Below, piece after piece: positions 5,823 to 6,110 of a stretch of 6,110 nt of DNA (positions within the stretch are counted from its first letter, which is position 1; the number at the start of each line of letters is the position of its first letter). The position numbers were made by a program, and so were the translations under genes. The notes under the pieces were generated by a model. The model searched no databases. It was not told the DNA's origin and saw nothing but the letters and a program-made list of their open reading frames with translations. Source of the DNA: an uncultured Clostridia bacterium. Its GTDB lineage: Bacteria > Bacillota > Clostridia > Christensenellales > Borkfalkiaceae. The stretch spans positions 1 to 6,110 of the forward strand of contig CALARO010000082.1 of NCBI GenBank assembly GCA_937888935.1, read 5' to 3'.

Positions 5823-5837
5823 AAGGTTTCCACCTTT
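5822..5837 (+). other. Small stem-loop at the permease stop codon
   Basis: AAAGGT (5822-5827) and ACCTTT (5832-5837) pair perfectly around a TTCC loop, beginning at the last base of the stop codon. No T-run follows, so it is a weak terminator candidate at best. Together with the double-hairpin repeat immediately downstream it may help define the 3' end of the exporter transcript. Confidence 0.35.
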
Positions 5838-5902
5838 CAAGCCTTCCCCTTGGGGGGAAGGTGTCGCCGAACGGCGACGGATGAGGGGCGCAGCTTGTTT
5901 TC
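5835..5902 (+). repeat. Double-hairpin intergenic repeat, unit A1
   Basis: Hairpin 1 pairs CCTTCCCC (5842-5849) with GGGGAAGG (5854-5861). Hairpin 2 pairs GTCGCCG (5863-5869) with CGGCGAC (5872-5878). The unit continues GGATGAGG (5879-5886) and ends GGCGCAGCTTGTTTT. It starts just 13 bases after the permease stop. It agrees with unit A3 at 49 of the 52 shared positions, and the three differences all lie at the apex of hairpin 1. From general recall, repeats of this style are abundant between genes in gut Clostridia genomes, and their role is not settled. Confidence 0.9.
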
Positions 5903-5912
5903 TAATAGCAAC

Positions 5913-5943
5913 AATTCAAACGAAAAGGGCGCACCTTGTTTTC
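5913..5943 (+). repeat. Short interspersed repeat, unit B1
   Basis: It starts AATTCAAACGAAA and ends GGGCGCACCTTGTTTTC. It matches B2 at 27 of 31 positions. Its second half resembles the 3' end of the A units, as if an A-type tail had been joined to a different head. Confidence 0.8.
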
Positions 5944-5954
5944 TGCTACCCCAA

Positions 5955-5985
5955 AATTCAAACGAAAGGGGCTTACCTTGTTTCC
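5955..5985 (+). repeat. Short interspersed repeat, unit B2
   Basis: This is a second copy of the B unit. It begins AATTCAAACGAAA and ends GGGGCTTACCTTGTTTCC. It lacks the two hairpins of the A units but shares the GGGC...CTTGTTT end module with A1, A2 and B1. Confidence 0.8.
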
Positions 5986-5991
5986 ATTGAT

Positions 5992-6057
5992 ATAGGCTTC
6001 CCCCTGGGGGGAAGCTGTCAACGAAGTTGACTGATGAGGGGCGCAGCTTGTTTCCAT
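5992..6057 (+). repeat. Double-hairpin intergenic repeat, unit A2 (diverged)
   Basis: Hairpin 1 pairs GCTTCCCCC (5996-6004) with GGGGGAAGC (6007-6015). Hairpin 2 pairs GTCAAC (6017-6022) with GTTGAC (6026-6031) around GAA. TGATGAGG (6032-6039) follows, and the unit ends GGCGCAGCTTGTTTCC. Compared with A1, hairpin 2 has two compensatory pair changes (G-C to A-T and C-G to A-T). One closing pair of hairpin 1 has also been swapped (C-G to G-C). Confidence 0.88.
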
Positions 6058-6058
6058 A

Positions 6059-6110
6059 TTTCAAGCCTTCCCCCACGGGGGAAGGTGTCGCCGAACGGCG
6101 ACGGATGAGG
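6059..6110 (+). repeat. Double-hairpin intergenic repeat, unit A3 (cut by the window end)
   Basis: CCTTCCCCC (6066-6074) pairs with GGGGGAAGG (6077-6085). GTCGCCG (6087-6093) pairs with CGGCGAC (6096-6102). GGATGAGG runs to the last base of the window. The expected GGCGCAGCTTGTTT end lies outside. The unit is nearly identical to A1 over the visible part. No gene is seen in the stretch from 5823 to the end; it consists of the A and B units plus short A/T-rich linkers. Confidence 0.88.

Noticed and set aside
6017..6057. Hammerhead ribozyme core (CTGATGAG in unit A2)
   Set aside because: The downstream stem II and the CGAAA element in the right position are absent, and A1 and A3 have CGGATGAG instead, so the core is not conserved.
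5837..6076. 79-residue open frame on the minus strand
   Set aside because: It consists almost wholly of translated repeat sequence (recurrent KLRPSSV segments), starts with GTG without a ribosome binding site, and matches no protein family that I know.

Overview
The window looks like chromosomal DNA from an anaerobic, probably gut-associated Bacillota of class Clostridia. The basis is the prmA-rsmE-mtaB-HIT gene order, which is typical of Firmicutes downstream of dnaK/dnaJ, together with AAGGAG-type ribosome binding sites, consensus TTGACA/TATAAT promoter boxes, and a type of GC-rich double-hairpin intergenic repeat that I recall from gut Clostridia assemblies. Base composition is moderately GC-rich by eye and is the same across all genes, so nothing points to recent transfer of a gene block. 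The class-level placement is an inference. I cannot name a genus.

Region 1 (1-2860) is the 3' part of a conserved translation-maintenance operon on the + strand. It holds the end of prmA (ribosomal protein L11 methyltransferase), rsmE (16S rRNA m3U1498 methyltransferase), mtaB (tRNA ms2t6A37 methylthiotransferase) and a HIT-family nucleotide hydrolase (hinT). The first two junctions are 4-base ATGA overlaps. The third is a 33-base gap with a strong ribosome binding site and a 12-bp tandem duplication across the mtaB stop.

Region 2 (2859-3241) is intergenic. It begins with three tandem ~50-bp hairpin-forming repeats that start inside the hinT stop codon. A 34-bp near-perfect palindrome and a clear intrinsic terminator follow. 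Next come a consensus sigma-A promoter and, just downstream of its -10 box, a 10+2+10 inverted repeat that is the likely operator of the next operon.

Region 3 (3242-5822) is a three-gene operon: a TetR-family regulator with an unusual P-x-x-T repeat tail, a DrrA-type ABC ATPase and an ABC-2 type permease. They are joined by GTGA and ATGA overlaps. The simplest reading is a self-repressed export module in which a ligand releases the TetR protein from the operator. The transported substrate cannot be read from the sequence.

Region 4 (5823-6110) has no credible gene. It is an array of interspersed repeats: three double-hairpin units, the last cut by the window end, and two shorter related units. 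All four complete units end in a common GGGC...CTTGTTT module. The hairpins vary in a way that preserves pairing.

The protein-coding content is ordinary. The features most worth a second look are the two repeat families and the regulatory DNA between the operons. I found no convincing new multi-gene system.
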